From NCBI GenBank assembly GCA_022826925.1, contig JAJDTX010000050.1, positions 1-41,760 on the forward strand: DNA of 41,760 nucleotides. The letters run 5' to 3'. Both the position numbers and the translations under genes were made by a program. Positions 17,801-24,786 of this stretch are shown here, piece after piece; position 1 is the first letter of the stretch; each line of letters opens with the position of its first letter. The notes beneath the pieces were generated by a model. That model ran no database searches. It was not told the origin of the DNA and worked only from the letters and a program-made list of their open reading frames with translations. The DNA is from Bryobacterales bacterium. GTDB lineage: Bacteria > Acidobacteriota > Terriglobia > Bryobacterales > UBA6623.

Positions 17801-18273
17801 GCGTCCAGCGCCGCAGGAACAAGGAAGGCCGCCCTTGGGCATCGGCGGTCTTGGAAGACCGCGACGGCAGTGTCGAACTGCTCGTGTTCGCCAACCAGTT
17901 CGCGGGGGTGGAAGAGAGGCTGGTCCAGGACCAGCCGGTACTCGTGGCCGGCTCCGTGCGCGCCGAGGACGACGCCGGCCGGCGCGTTTCGGTTGAGGAA
18001 GTCACGCTGCTCAAGAACGCCCGCGCCCCTCAGCCCGAGCATGCCTACGTATCGCTGACATTGCGCAGCGATAGTGACGTCGGCTCCGTGGCGAGCCGCC
18101 TGCGGGAGTTGGTCGACGGCCATCCCGGACAGACCAATCTCAGCCTTCGCTTGGAACGGCCTCGCCAGTACGCGGTGGTGCTGGACATCGACGCACGCGT
18201 CAATCCGAACCGGAAGTTCCGCGAGCAGGTCGAAGGCCTGTGCGGCCAGGATGCTCTGGAGTTCCGCGGCTAG
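14806..18273 (+). CDS. dnaE: DNA polymerase III alpha subunit
   Basis: Replicative DNA polymerase catalytic subunit, 1155 residues, the usual DnaE1 length. It opens with the PHP domain (FVHLHCHTDYSLLDGA; later AITDHGNLFG). The polymerase core carries GPGRGSAAGSLVAY and the catalytic aspartates in MPDVDIDF (Asp408 and Asp410). A helix-hairpin-helix region and a C-terminal OB fold (RPVSVCGVLHSV...DGSVELLVFANQF) follow. ATG 14806 was chosen because the PHP domain begins at residue 4; an in-frame extension back to 14662 adds low-complexity Arg-rich sequence. Monocistronic as far as can be seen. Confidence 0.97.
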   Translation: MAQPFVHLHCHTDYSLLDGACHIPRLMKVAAHQEWPAVAITDHGNLFGAVNFYSAAKKAGIKPIIGCEVYTVAGDHRQHDASMRYHHLVLLCKNETGYRNLIDLVSTAYTEGFYYKPRISKDLLARYAEGLVCLSACLRGDLQETLLEQGYEQGRKLAYEYQDIFGKENFFLEIQDHGLELDKKLIPMQLRLARETGIPLVATNDAHYLTREDAGAHEALLCVQTGKTLSDENRMRFETQEFYLKSREEMAALFDGDQGPLDRTWEIAQMCDLTLQPIADPFPKFDVPAEHTIDTYFEYVARQGFEMRRSRLDALQAKGLLRRPLQEYAERLDYEIKVIQQMQYSGYFLIVWDFIRVARQRKIPVGPGRGSAAGSLVAYAMSVTDIDPLQYGLLFERFLNSERKSMPDVDIDFCMNRRGEVIQYVTEKYGREQVSQIITFNTMATKAAIKDVGRVMDLSFGQVDRLTKMVPNVLKISLDKAIEQEPKLRSAMAEDERVNKLIQTAKRLEGVARNPSVHAAGVVIAPQPLKSLIPIYKTNKDEIVTQYDMNSLEAMGLLKMDFLGLTTLTIIEDAFGWIEKRTGNRPTQDSIPLDDAETYQLFSDGLTSGVFQFESKGMRDICRRYKPERLEDLCALNALYRPGPIQGGMIPDFIDRKHGRKPVSYLLPEIEPLLKETYGVIVYQEQVMQIANVVAGYSLGEADLLRRAMGKKKAEVMAEHRAKFLSGASERGFPEAVSSKLFDLMEQFAGYGFNKSHSAAYGFLAYITAYLKTHHTVEFMAALLTAELRNADKVRLYLNECRDMGIRILPPDIGASFWDFTPAGDKEIRFGLGAIKNVGKGAVESVIDVRQSRDGGFESLFEFCKAVDWSKINKRMVESAIKAGAMDSLGGHRAQMLAGLDSMIESGQRARRDEELGQGSLFGGAAAGDEGKLASLPDVEEWSATDRLACEKEMLGFYVTGHPLDSFEEAVEEVGTHTTTSLDKVDNGRPVSVCGVLHSVQRRRNKEGRPWASAVLEDRDGSVELLVFANQFAGVEERLVQDQPVLVAGSVRAEDDAGRRVSVEEVTLLKNARAPQPEHAYVSLTLRSDSDVGSVASRLRELVDGHPGQTNLSLRLERPRQYAVVLDIDARVNPNRKFREQVEGLCGQDALEFRG

Positions 18274-18346
18274 GCCGCGGCCGGGCGAGTCGGCACCTCG
18301 CGCCCGCTTGAGCGTAGGGGGCTAGAATGAGTTTTTGGAGTCTCCG

Positions 18347-19645
18347 ATGAAGTTCATATCCGTATTGACGCTGGCGGTCGCTGCGCTGCCCGTCGGCGCC
18401 AGCGAGGCGGTCACCTTTCACCGCGATGTAGAGCCGGTGCTGCAGGCCAACTGCCAGCAGTGCCATCGTCCCGGCGAGGCCACGCCGATGTCGTTTCTCA
18501 CCTACGAGGAGACTCGTCCCTGGGCCCGGGCCATCCACGAGGCGGTGGCGTTGGACCGGATGCCGCCGTGGTTCGCCGACCCGCGGTTCGGCGAGTGGTC
18601 GAACGCCCACGTGCTCAGCGCCGAAGAGAAGCGCGTCCTGATCGAATGGGCCGAGACCGGGGCCGAGCGCGGAGATCCCTCCGACGCTCCCGCTCCCCTG
18701 GAATTCGTCGACGGCTGGAACATCGGCGAGCCGGACTTCGTGCTCGAAATGCCAGAGCCGTTCCGCGTTCCGACTGAGGGCACGATTGACTACCAATACT
18801 TGGTGCTACCGACAGACTTTGAAGAGGACAAGTGGGTTGTCGCCGCCGAGGTCCGTCCCGGCAACCGAGCGGTGGTGCACCACGTGCTCGCGTTCATTCG
18901 TCCCCAAGGCTCGCATTGGCTGGAAGGGGCCGAGCCGGGCAAGGTCTTCGTGCCGGGACCGACCAGCAAAGAGCAGCGCAAGCGGGAGCGCGACGAATAT
19001 CGCGACATTCTGGCCGGCTTCGCGCCCGGCACCGAGGCGGTGTCCTACGAGGGGACGGATCACGCGAAGTTGCTGCCCGCCGGTGCCGACGTTGTCTTCC
19101 AGCTGCATTACACCGCTTCGGGCAAGGAGGAGCTTGATCGCAGCCGTGTCGGGCTGCGTTTCCTCGACGCGCCTCCGGCCAAGCGCGTTCTGACGATGAT
19201 GGCTTCCAACAACAAGTTCGTGATTCCGCCGGGCGCCGCCGCCCATCCGGTGACGTCGAAGTGGGTTCTCGGCCAGGACACCGAGCTCACCGCCGTGATG
19301 CCGCACATGCACCTGCGGGGGGACGATTTCCGGTTCGAGTTGCGCTACCCGGGTGGCCGCAGCGAAACCCTGCTGAGCGTGCCGCGGTATGACTTTGACT
19401 GGCAGTACTTCTATTACCTCAAGCAGCCGATGCTGTTGCCGGCGGGCACGGCCATCGAGTGCTTCGCGCACTTCGACAATTCGCCGAACAACCCGGACAA
19501 TCCCGACCCCTCGGCCGAGGTTCGCTGGGGCGACCAGAGCTGGGAGGAAATGATGATCGGGTTCTTCGAGATCGCCATCGAATCGGACGCGAGCCTGGGG
19601 CCGTACCTAACCCAGGGAAAGCAGGCGCGGTCCAGCGGTGACTGA
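18347..19645 (+). CDS. Secreted haem protein with copper-monooxygenase-like domain
   Basis: 432 residues with a clear signal peptide (1-19). A c-type cytochrome-like domain has the haem motif CQQCH at 36-40 and the downstream RMPPWF segment carrying a likely Met ligand. The second half resembles the PHM/type II copper ascorbate-dependent monooxygenase fold: VVHHVLAF (His178/His179), FQLHYTASG (His254) and VMPHMHLRGDDF (His320/His322) are candidate copper ligands. The C-terminal strand pattern ends in LPAGTAIECFAHFDNSPNNP. Such fusions are common in Acidobacteriota and Verrucomicrobiota but their substrates are unknown. TTGGAG lies before ATG 18347. A paralogue follows 24 bases downstream. Confidence 0.8.
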   Translation: MKFISVLTLAVAALPVGASEAVTFHRDVEPVLQANCQQCHRPGEATPMSFLTYEETRPWARAIHEAVALDRMPPWFADPRFGEWSNAHVLSAEEKRVLIEWAETGAERGDPSDAPAPLEFVDGWNIGEPDFVLEMPEPFRVPTEGTIDYQYLVLPTDFEEDKWVVAAEVRPGNRAVVHHVLAFIRPQGSHWLEGAEPGKVFVPGPTSKEQRKRERDEYRDILAGFAPGTEAVSYEGTDHAKLLPAGADVVFQLHYTASGKEELDRSRVGLRFLDAPPAKRVLTMMASNNKFVIPPGAAAHPVTSKWVLGQDTELTAVMPHMHLRGDDFRFELRYPGGRSETLLSVPRYDFDWQYFYYLKQPMLLPAGTAIECFAHFDNSPNNPDNPDPSAEVRWGDQSWEEMMIGFFEIAIESDASLGPYLTQGKQARSSGD

Positions 19646-19669
19646 TTCCGGCCTTGGGGTAGGGCCGCC

Positions 19670-20440
19670 GTGCCGCGCGCGTGCCGAGACGGCCGGATTC
19701 GCCGGCGCTGGTGTGCGCGCCTGGTAACCCTCGCTTGTGCGTTTCTGGCGCTGGCTTGGTTTTCGAGGGCTGGCCTGGCGCACGAAGCCATCAGCACGGA
19801 GCTGACTTGGACGCGCGATGTGTCGCGCGTCTTCCACAACCGCTGCTCAGGCTGTCACCGCGCGGGCGGGGCGGCGCCGATGCCGCTGACCACGTATGCC
19901 GAGGTGCGCCCCTGGGCCAAGGCGATCAAGCACCAGGTATTGACCCGCCGCATGCCGCCCTGGGGTGCCGTGAAAGGGTTTGGCGCCTTCCGCAACGACC
20001 GCAGCCTGTCCTTGCCTGAGATCGCCCTCATCTCCAGCTGGGTCGAGGGCGGCGCGCCTGAGGGCGATCGCGAGTTTGCGACGCCGTTCCACGCCCACGA
20101 CGGGGACGAGGCCGAGCGGCAAGCGGGCCGCATGCGGGTGCGCGGCGCGCATGTGCTGAAGCAGCCGATACTCGCGGCGGGAGTCAGCGTCGGCGCCTCT
20201 GTCAGAGTCCCATGGCTGCAGGTCACCGCGCACCGGCCGGACGGGAGCGTCGAACACTTGCTGTGGCTGCGCGAGCCCCGGCCGCCAGGGATGCTGGACT
20301 ACTGGTTCCTGCGGCCTTTGGCGCTGCCGGCGGGCACGCGGCTGGTGTGCCAGCCGGGGAGCGCTCAGGTGGACGTTAGGCTTGCTGACGAACAGGCTGT
20401 TGCGGGTCGCCCGGGCGGCCAGTCTCTGCCTGCTGAGTGA
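19670..20440 (+). CDS. Shortened paralogue of the upstream haem protein
   Basis: 256 residues with an N-terminal signal (about 14-38) and a haem motif CSGCH at 59-63, then HRAGGAAPMPLTTYAEVRPWAKAI-like sequence and RMPPWG. These align with the same parts of the preceding protein (RPGEATPMSFLTYEETRPWARAI; RMPPWF). After residue ~150 it jumps to the last strands of the neighbour's second domain: PDGSVEHLLWLREP...LALPAGTRLVC parallels PGGRSETLLSVPRY...LLPAGTAIEC. The copper-ligand segments (HHVLAF, QLHY, PHMH) are absent. The start is GTG 19670. Function unknown; probably periplasmic electron transfer or a partner of its neighbour. Confidence 0.72.
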   Translation: MPRACRDGRIRRRWCARLVTLACAFLALAWFSRAGLAHEAISTELTWTRDVSRVFHNRCSGCHRAGGAAPMPLTTYAEVRPWAKAIKHQVLTRRMPPWGAVKGFGAFRNDRSLSLPEIALISSWVEGGAPEGDREFATPFHAHDGDEAERQAGRMRVRGAHVLKQPILAAGVSVGASVRVPWLQVTAHRPDGSVEHLLWLREPRPPGMLDYWFLRPLALPAGTRLVCQPGSAQVDVRLADEQAVAGRPGGQSLPAE

Positions 20441-20500
20441 TCTAGCCGGCAACGGCCGCGCGGCGTCCGTGCCGGTTGCGAACGCGGGGCGTGGGGCCCT

Positions 20501-20872
20501 TCAGCCCCGTTCGACGGCCATTCCGGCGGCTTTCCAGGCGCGCCAGCCCCCGGCGAGCGAGTAGACGTTGCGATAGCCCATCTGCTGCAGAGCGTCGGCG
20601 GCCAGAGCCGAGCGGTAGCCCCCTCCGCAATAGAGCACGATCTTGGCGTCCAGATCAGGGATCGCCGCTTCGATGTCGCGCTCGATGATGCCTTTGCCCA
20701 TATGGCGGGCGCCAGCCGCATGCGCGGCATTCCATTCCGATTCCTCGCGCGTGTCGACCAGCGCGAACTGGCTCCCGGCCGCGATGTCGCCGGCGACTTC
20801 ACCTACCGTGATCTCGCGGATGCGAGCCTTGGCGTCATTGACCAAGGCGAGAAACCTCTCGGAATGTTGCAC
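20501..20872 (-). CDS. Rhodanese-like sulfurtransferase
   Basis: A single-domain rhodanese of 123 residues. The core is ALVDTREESEWNAAHAAGARHMGKGIIER, followed by the active-site loop YCGGGYRSA with the catalytic Cys82 that carries the persulfide, then GYRNVYSLAGGWRAW. No signal peptide is seen, so it is cytoplasmic. It lies 17 bases downstream of the ferredoxin gene on the same strand, which suggests one transcript and a possible role in sulfur transfer or iron-sulfur work. It converges with the haem-protein paralogue. Confidence 0.92.
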   Translation of the reverse strand: MQHSERFLALVNDAKARIREITVGEVAGDIAAGSQFALVDTREESEWNAAHAAGARHMGKGIIERDIEAAIPDLDAKIVLYCGGGYRSALAADALQQMGYRNVYSLAGGWRAWKAAGMAVERG

Positions 20873-20889
20873 GCGCTGCCGGACCGGGC

Positions 20890-21387
20890 CTAGAACTCGT
20901 ACGTTACCCCGAGCTTGGATTCGACTTCCGCCACGGGCACCATGTCAATCGCGTCCCACGGGCAGCCGTCAAGGAACGTGCCGTCGGGGCCCTTCGAGAT
21001 GCATTGCTTGCAGCCGATGCAGGTCTGGCCGTCGACCTCGATCCGACCGAACGGGGGGTGGTCTTCGTCGGGTATCCAGTACATGCACTCGTCCACCGGA
21101 CAGTAGTTGATGCAAACCGGCGATCCGGCGCAGCCGGTGCAGTTCTCGTTGGTGACGGCTAGGATCGCGGGCTTCTTCTTGCGGTTGCCAGTCATCCCGC
21201 CCTCCGACCATGGCCAGCACTTCTCGTGCGGGGCGTCCAGCGGCTCCAGCGCGGCGATGCGCGCTGCCTCTTCGCGGGCCTTGCGGCGCCGCTCCTCGGC
21301 CGCGGCCTTGCGGCGGTCGGCGGCGCCTGCCGCGGCGGCCTTGGGCGGGGCAGTCTTGGTCGGATCTTGGCTGGGCTCGTCTGGCAT
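20890..21387 (-). CDS. Two-cluster 4Fe-4S ferredoxin with charged N-terminal extension
   Basis: 165 residues. Residues 1-50 are an Ala/Lys/Arg/Glu-rich helix-like extension. Residues 65-165 form a bacterial ferredoxin with two Cys groups: CTGCAGSPVCINYCPVDEC and CIGCKQCISKGPDGTFLDGC, each able to hold a [4Fe-4S] cluster though with inserted residues in both. Likely a cytoplasmic electron carrier. ATG 21387 has no visible ribosome binding site. An internal ATG at 21195 (Met65) is preceded by CGGAGGGCGGG and would give a 101-residue ferredoxin without the extension, so two products or a shorter true gene are possible. It precedes the rhodanese gene. Confidence 0.8.
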   Translation of the reverse strand: MPDEPSQDPTKTAPPKAAAAGAADRRKAAAEERRRKAREEAARIAALEPLDAPHEKCWPWSEGGMTGNRKKKPAILAVTNENCTGCAGSPVCINYCPVDECMYWIPDEDHPPFGRIEVDGQTCIGCKQCISKGPDGTFLDGCPWDAIDMVPVAEVESKLGVTYEF

Positions 21388-21493
21388 GGCGCTGTCGGGG
21401 CTTGAGTCCCTACTATAGCGCGCTTCCGAACGCCACTTCGGCGTGGCGGCACGGGTCTGGGCGATGCGCCAAACTGTAGGGCGGACCCCGGCT

Positions 21494-22624
21494 GTGACAG
21501 GTCGATTCGAGATCGTGGCCGAATGCCCCCACACCCGAGCGCGAGCCGGAGTGCTGCACACCAGGCACGGGCCGATCGAAACCCCCGTCTTCATGCCAGT
21601 GGGCACGCAGGCGAGCGTCAAGGGGCTGACGCCGCAGCAACTTGAGGAAGATCTGCAGGCTCGCATGGTGCTGGCCAACACATACCACCTGTGGCTGCGC
21701 CCCGGACAGAGCGCTGTGCGCGCCGCGGGCGGACTTCACCAGTTCATGGGCTGGAATGGCGGGATTCTCACAGACTCTGGCGGATACCAGGTCTTCAGCC
21801 TAGCCAAGCTGCGCCGCATCCGGGATGGGGGCATCGAGTTCCGGTCGCATCTAGACGGCGAGCAGCGCTTCTTGAGTCCGGAGCTGGCCGTTGACATCCA
21901 AACCGATCTCGGCAGCGACGTGATGATGGTCTTGGACGAATGCACGCCGTATCCCTGCGGAGAAGCAGACGCCCGCGCCTCCATGGAACTGACGCTGGGC
22001 TGGGCGAACCGGGCGTTTGCGCACCACAGGCAGCCCGCGAACGAAGCCCCCGGCATGCTGTTCCCGATCGTTCAGGGATCCACGTATGCCGGGCTCCGCC
22101 GCGAATGCGCGCGGCGACTGGTGGAGTTGGATGCGCCCGGCTATGCGGTCGGGGGCCTGTCCGTCGGCGAGCCCCGGCCGCTCAGCTACGACATGACGGC
22201 CTCGTGCGAGCCGGAGCTGCCTCGGCACAAGCCGCGTTACGCGATGGGCGTGGGCATGCCGCACGAGATTGGCGAGTACGTCGCGCTCGGCATCGACATG
22301 ATGGATTGCGTGCTTCCGACGCGCAACGCGCGCAACGGCTGCCTGTTCACCACGCGCGGGAAGCTCATGATCAAGAACGCGATCCACGCGCAGTCCCGCG
22401 TGCCGATCGATGAGGACTGCCGCTGCTACACTTGCCGCAATTTCACGCGCGCCTATCTCCGCCACCTCTTTCTGGCTAAGGAGATGCTCTACGGCACCTT
22501 GGCCACGCTGCACAATCTCTGGCTGTATCTTGACAGGATGCGCCAAATCCGGCAAGCTATCATTGAAGGGAGCTTGCCGCGTTGTTTGCGGCAGTTCTCG
22601 GCAAGCCCGGAAGACGGCAGCTGA
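21494..22624 (+). CDS. tgt: tRNA-guanine (queuine) transglycosylase
   Basis: Exchanges guanine-34 for preQ1 in GUN-decoding tRNAs. About 376 residues. Motifs seen are TPVFMPVGTQASVKGLTP, the catalytic LTDSGGYQVFSL (Asp94), the nucleophile region GIDMMDCVLPTRNARNG, and the zinc site CRCYTCRNFTRAYLRHLF. GTG 21494 is preferred: AGGGCGGA lies just before it and the protein then starts VTGRFEIVAE, as in relatives. In-frame starts at 21464 (ATG) and 21443 (GTG) would add up to 17 residues. It is followed by yajC-secD-secF, the tgt-yajC-secDF order known in many bacteria. Confidence 0.95.
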   Translation: MTGRFEIVAECPHTRARAGVLHTRHGPIETPVFMPVGTQASVKGLTPQQLEEDLQARMVLANTYHLWLRPGQSAVRAAGGLHQFMGWNGGILTDSGGYQVFSLAKLRRIRDGGIEFRSHLDGEQRFLSPELAVDIQTDLGSDVMMVLDECTPYPCGEADARASMELTLGWANRAFAHHRQPANEAPGMLFPIVQGSTYAGLRRECARRLVELDAPGYAVGGLSVGEPRPLSYDMTASCEPELPRHKPRYAMGVGMPHEIGEYVALGIDMMDCVLPTRNARNGCLFTTRGKLMIKNAIHAQSRVPIDEDCRCYTCRNFTRAYLRHLFLAKEMLYGTLATLHNLWLYLDRMRQIRQAIIEGSLPRCLRQFSASPEDGS

Positions 22625-22736
22625 CCAAGCCGTGGATCCGGCCTGTGCGCCCCAGCACCTACCTGCATTTTCGCTATAGTGGATAGTCGCGCCGAGTGTC
22701 GAGCGCGGCCGCCCGCTCACCGTCCGACCGATCCCA

Positions 22737-23072
22737 GTGCACCTGCTCCCTGCGGAACTGCTCGCCTCGTGGCAACCCTCGCCTGCACTGCTGCTCCAGC
22801 AGTCCGGGTTCGGGTCCCTGATGCCCATCTTGCTGATGGTCGTCATCTTCGTCGTGCTGGTGATCCTGCCGGCCCGCAAGCGCCAGAAGAAGCTGGACGA
22901 GATGCTGGCCAACTTGTCCACGGGGGACAAGGTCGTCACCAATGGCGGACTCACGGGCACAGTCGTAGGCTTGGGCGAGGGCCGCGTGACGCTGCGGATT
23001 CCCCCGGATGGCCTCAAGCTCGAGTTCGCCCGCACCGCGGTGGTCGGCATGGCGGAGAAGACCGACAGCTAG
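22737..23072 (+). CDS. yajC: Preprotein translocase subunit YajC
   Basis: A 111-residue single-pass membrane protein that accompanies SecD/SecF. The transmembrane helix PILLMVVIFVVLVILPARKRQKK is followed by the cytoplasmic domain MLANLSTGDKVVTNGGLTGTVV, the family signature. GTG 22737 is the only reasonable start in frame before the helix. It sits between tgt and secD, spaced 112 and 24 bases, on one likely transcript. A TATAGT at 22675-22680 could be a -10 box, but no matching -35 was found. Confidence 0.93.
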   Translation: MHLLPAELLASWQPSPALLLQQSGFGSLMPILLMVVIFVVLVILPARKRQKKLDEMLANLSTGDKVVTNGGLTGTVVGLGEGRVTLRIPPDGLKLEFARTAVVGMAEKTDS

Positions 23073-23096
23073 GGCCGGTCGTAACGAAGGGTCGAG

Positions 23097-24713
23097 ATGA
23101 AAAGCCGCTTCGGACTCAAGATCGCCATCGTGATGGCGGTATTCCTGCTCTGCTTCTGGCGCGTGATCGGCTTCTCGCCGAGCTTGGATGCGGTCAAGCA
23201 GAACTTGTCGGACAACATCGCGCTCGGGCTGGACCTCAAGGGCGGCACCCATCTGATCCTGCAGGTGCAAGTCCAGGACGCCCTCAAGTCCGAAGCTGAC
23301 CAGACCATCGACCGACTCAGGACGCGGCTGGCGCGAGCCGATATCTCCTACTCGGGCATTAGCCGCAACGATCCCGGCTCCATCGAGGACGCGGATTCGA
23401 TCGAGATCCAATTGGAAGGCACGCCCACCGACCGCGTCAGCGACGTCCGGGCCATCCTCGACGAAGAGGCGCCCAGCTGGCTTTCAGCCTCGTCCGGCAG
23501 CAGCTCCTTCGCGCTCACGCTGCGGCCCAGCGAGCTGCTGCGGCTGAAAGCGGAGACCTTGCAGCAGTCGATGTCGACGATCGAAAACCGCATCAACGGC
23601 CTGGGGTTGACCGAGCCGGTGATCCAGCAGCACGGCCGCGCCGAGGCCGAGCACGAGATCTTGGTGCAGCTTCCGGGCGTCAGCGACCCCGCGCGGGTGA
23701 TGAACTTGCTGCAAATGTCGGCGCAGCTGGAGATCACGAAAGAAATCGGCGGCCCCTACGGCTCGCCCGAGGCGGCCCGCTCGCAGAACAACGGCATCCT
23801 GCCGGCCAATAGCGAGCTGGCGCACTACACGGACCGCGGTCGCAACGAGTGGTACTTGTTGGAGCGCAACCCCATCGTGACCGGCCGCGACCTGCGCGGC
23901 GCCACCGCCGGAAGGGACACCCAGAATCCCGGCGCCTGGCAGGTCTCATTCAGCCTCTCGCGCCAGGCCGGGCAGCGCTTCGGAATCTTCACCGCGGCCA
24001 ATATCGGGCAGAATCTGGCGGTTGTCCTCGACAACCGCATTCAAAGCGTGGCGTCGATCGAGTCACGCATCGAGTCCGAGGGCGTCATCAACAACATCGA
24101 CTCGCAAACCGAGGCGCTGGACCTGGCGCTGGTCTTGCGCGCCGGCGCGCTTCCGGCCTCGGTGGTCTACCTCGAGGAGCGCACCGTGGGCGCGTCCCTG
24201 GGAGCGGATTCGATCCGCCAGGGGGTGCGCAGCGCCATGTACGGCGTGGCGATCATCGTCCTGATGATGCTGGTCTACTACAAGTCGGCCGGGATCAACG
24301 CGAACGTCGCGCTGTTCTTCAACCTGCTGATCCTGCTGGCCGTGCTCAGCGCCTTCGGCTTCACGCTGACGCTGCCGGGCATCGCGGGCATCATCCTGAC
24401 GATTGGCATGGCCGTGGACGCCAACGTGTTGATCTTCGAGCGCATCCGGGAGGAACTGCGCGAGGGCAAGGCGGTCGTCGCCGCGTTGAACGCCGGCTTC
24501 GGCAAGGCATTCCTGACCATCATCGACACCAACCTGACCACGATCATCGCGGCGGCCTTCCTGTTCCTGTTCGGGCGCGGGCCCGTGCGCGGCTTCGCCG
24601 TCACGCTGGCGATCGGCCTGCTTGCCAACCTGTTCACCTCGGTGTTCGTATCGCGGCTGATCTTCGACCTCACGCTGTGGCGCAAGCAGCAGGTCAAGGA
24701 GATAAGCATATAG
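23097..24713 (+). CDS. secD: Protein translocase subunit SecD
   Basis: 538-residue RND-superfamily membrane protein that uses the proton gradient to help complete protein export through SecYEG. It has TM1 near residues 8-26, the DLKGGTHLILQV signature at about 44, a large periplasmic P1 domain, and five C-terminal TM helices with IAGIILTIGMAVDANVLIFERIREELREGK, the conserved D/N-containing motif of TM4. It ends LFTSVFVSRLIFDL. GGTCGAG precedes ATG 23097. The order yajC-secD-secF is standard. Confidence 0.97.
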   Translation: MKSRFGLKIAIVMAVFLLCFWRVIGFSPSLDAVKQNLSDNIALGLDLKGGTHLILQVQVQDALKSEADQTIDRLRTRLARADISYSGISRNDPGSIEDADSIEIQLEGTPTDRVSDVRAILDEEAPSWLSASSGSSSFALTLRPSELLRLKAETLQQSMSTIENRINGLGLTEPVIQQHGRAEAEHEILVQLPGVSDPARVMNLLQMSAQLEITKEIGGPYGSPEAARSQNNGILPANSELAHYTDRGRNEWYLLERNPIVTGRDLRGATAGRDTQNPGAWQVSFSLSRQAGQRFGIFTAANIGQNLAVVLDNRIQSVASIESRIESEGVINNIDSQTEALDLALVLRAGALPASVVYLEERTVGASLGADSIRQGVRSAMYGVAIIVLMMLVYYKSAGINANVALFFNLLILLAVLSAFGFTLTLPGIAGIILTIGMAVDANVLIFERIREELREGKAVVAALNAGFGKAFLTIIDTNLTTIIAAAFLFLFGRGPVRGFAVTLAIGLLANLFTSVFVSRLIFDLTLWRKQQVKEISI

Positions 24714-24786
24714 GGCGCCGGGAACTTCGCGGCCCGGGGCGGTGTCTAGGGGGAACCGGGGCCGGCCGCAGCGCAGAGTACGTGTC

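Noticed and set aside
15739..18123. A 794-codon open frame antisense to dnaE
   Set aside because: It mirrors the codon pattern of dnaE in a high-GC gene and has His/Arg/Asp-rich noise composition with no family motif. Similar long antisense frames lie over secD, rel and the PHP-like gene.
20441..20500. Terminator between the haem-protein paralogue and the rhodanese gene
   Set aside because: The candidate arms (CCGGCAAC and CCGGTTGC) are not complementary in the required orientation and there is no T-tract.
22675..22680. TATAGT as a promoter for yajC
   Set aside because: No -35 element at 15-19 bases upstream; tgt-yajC-secDF is normally one transcript.
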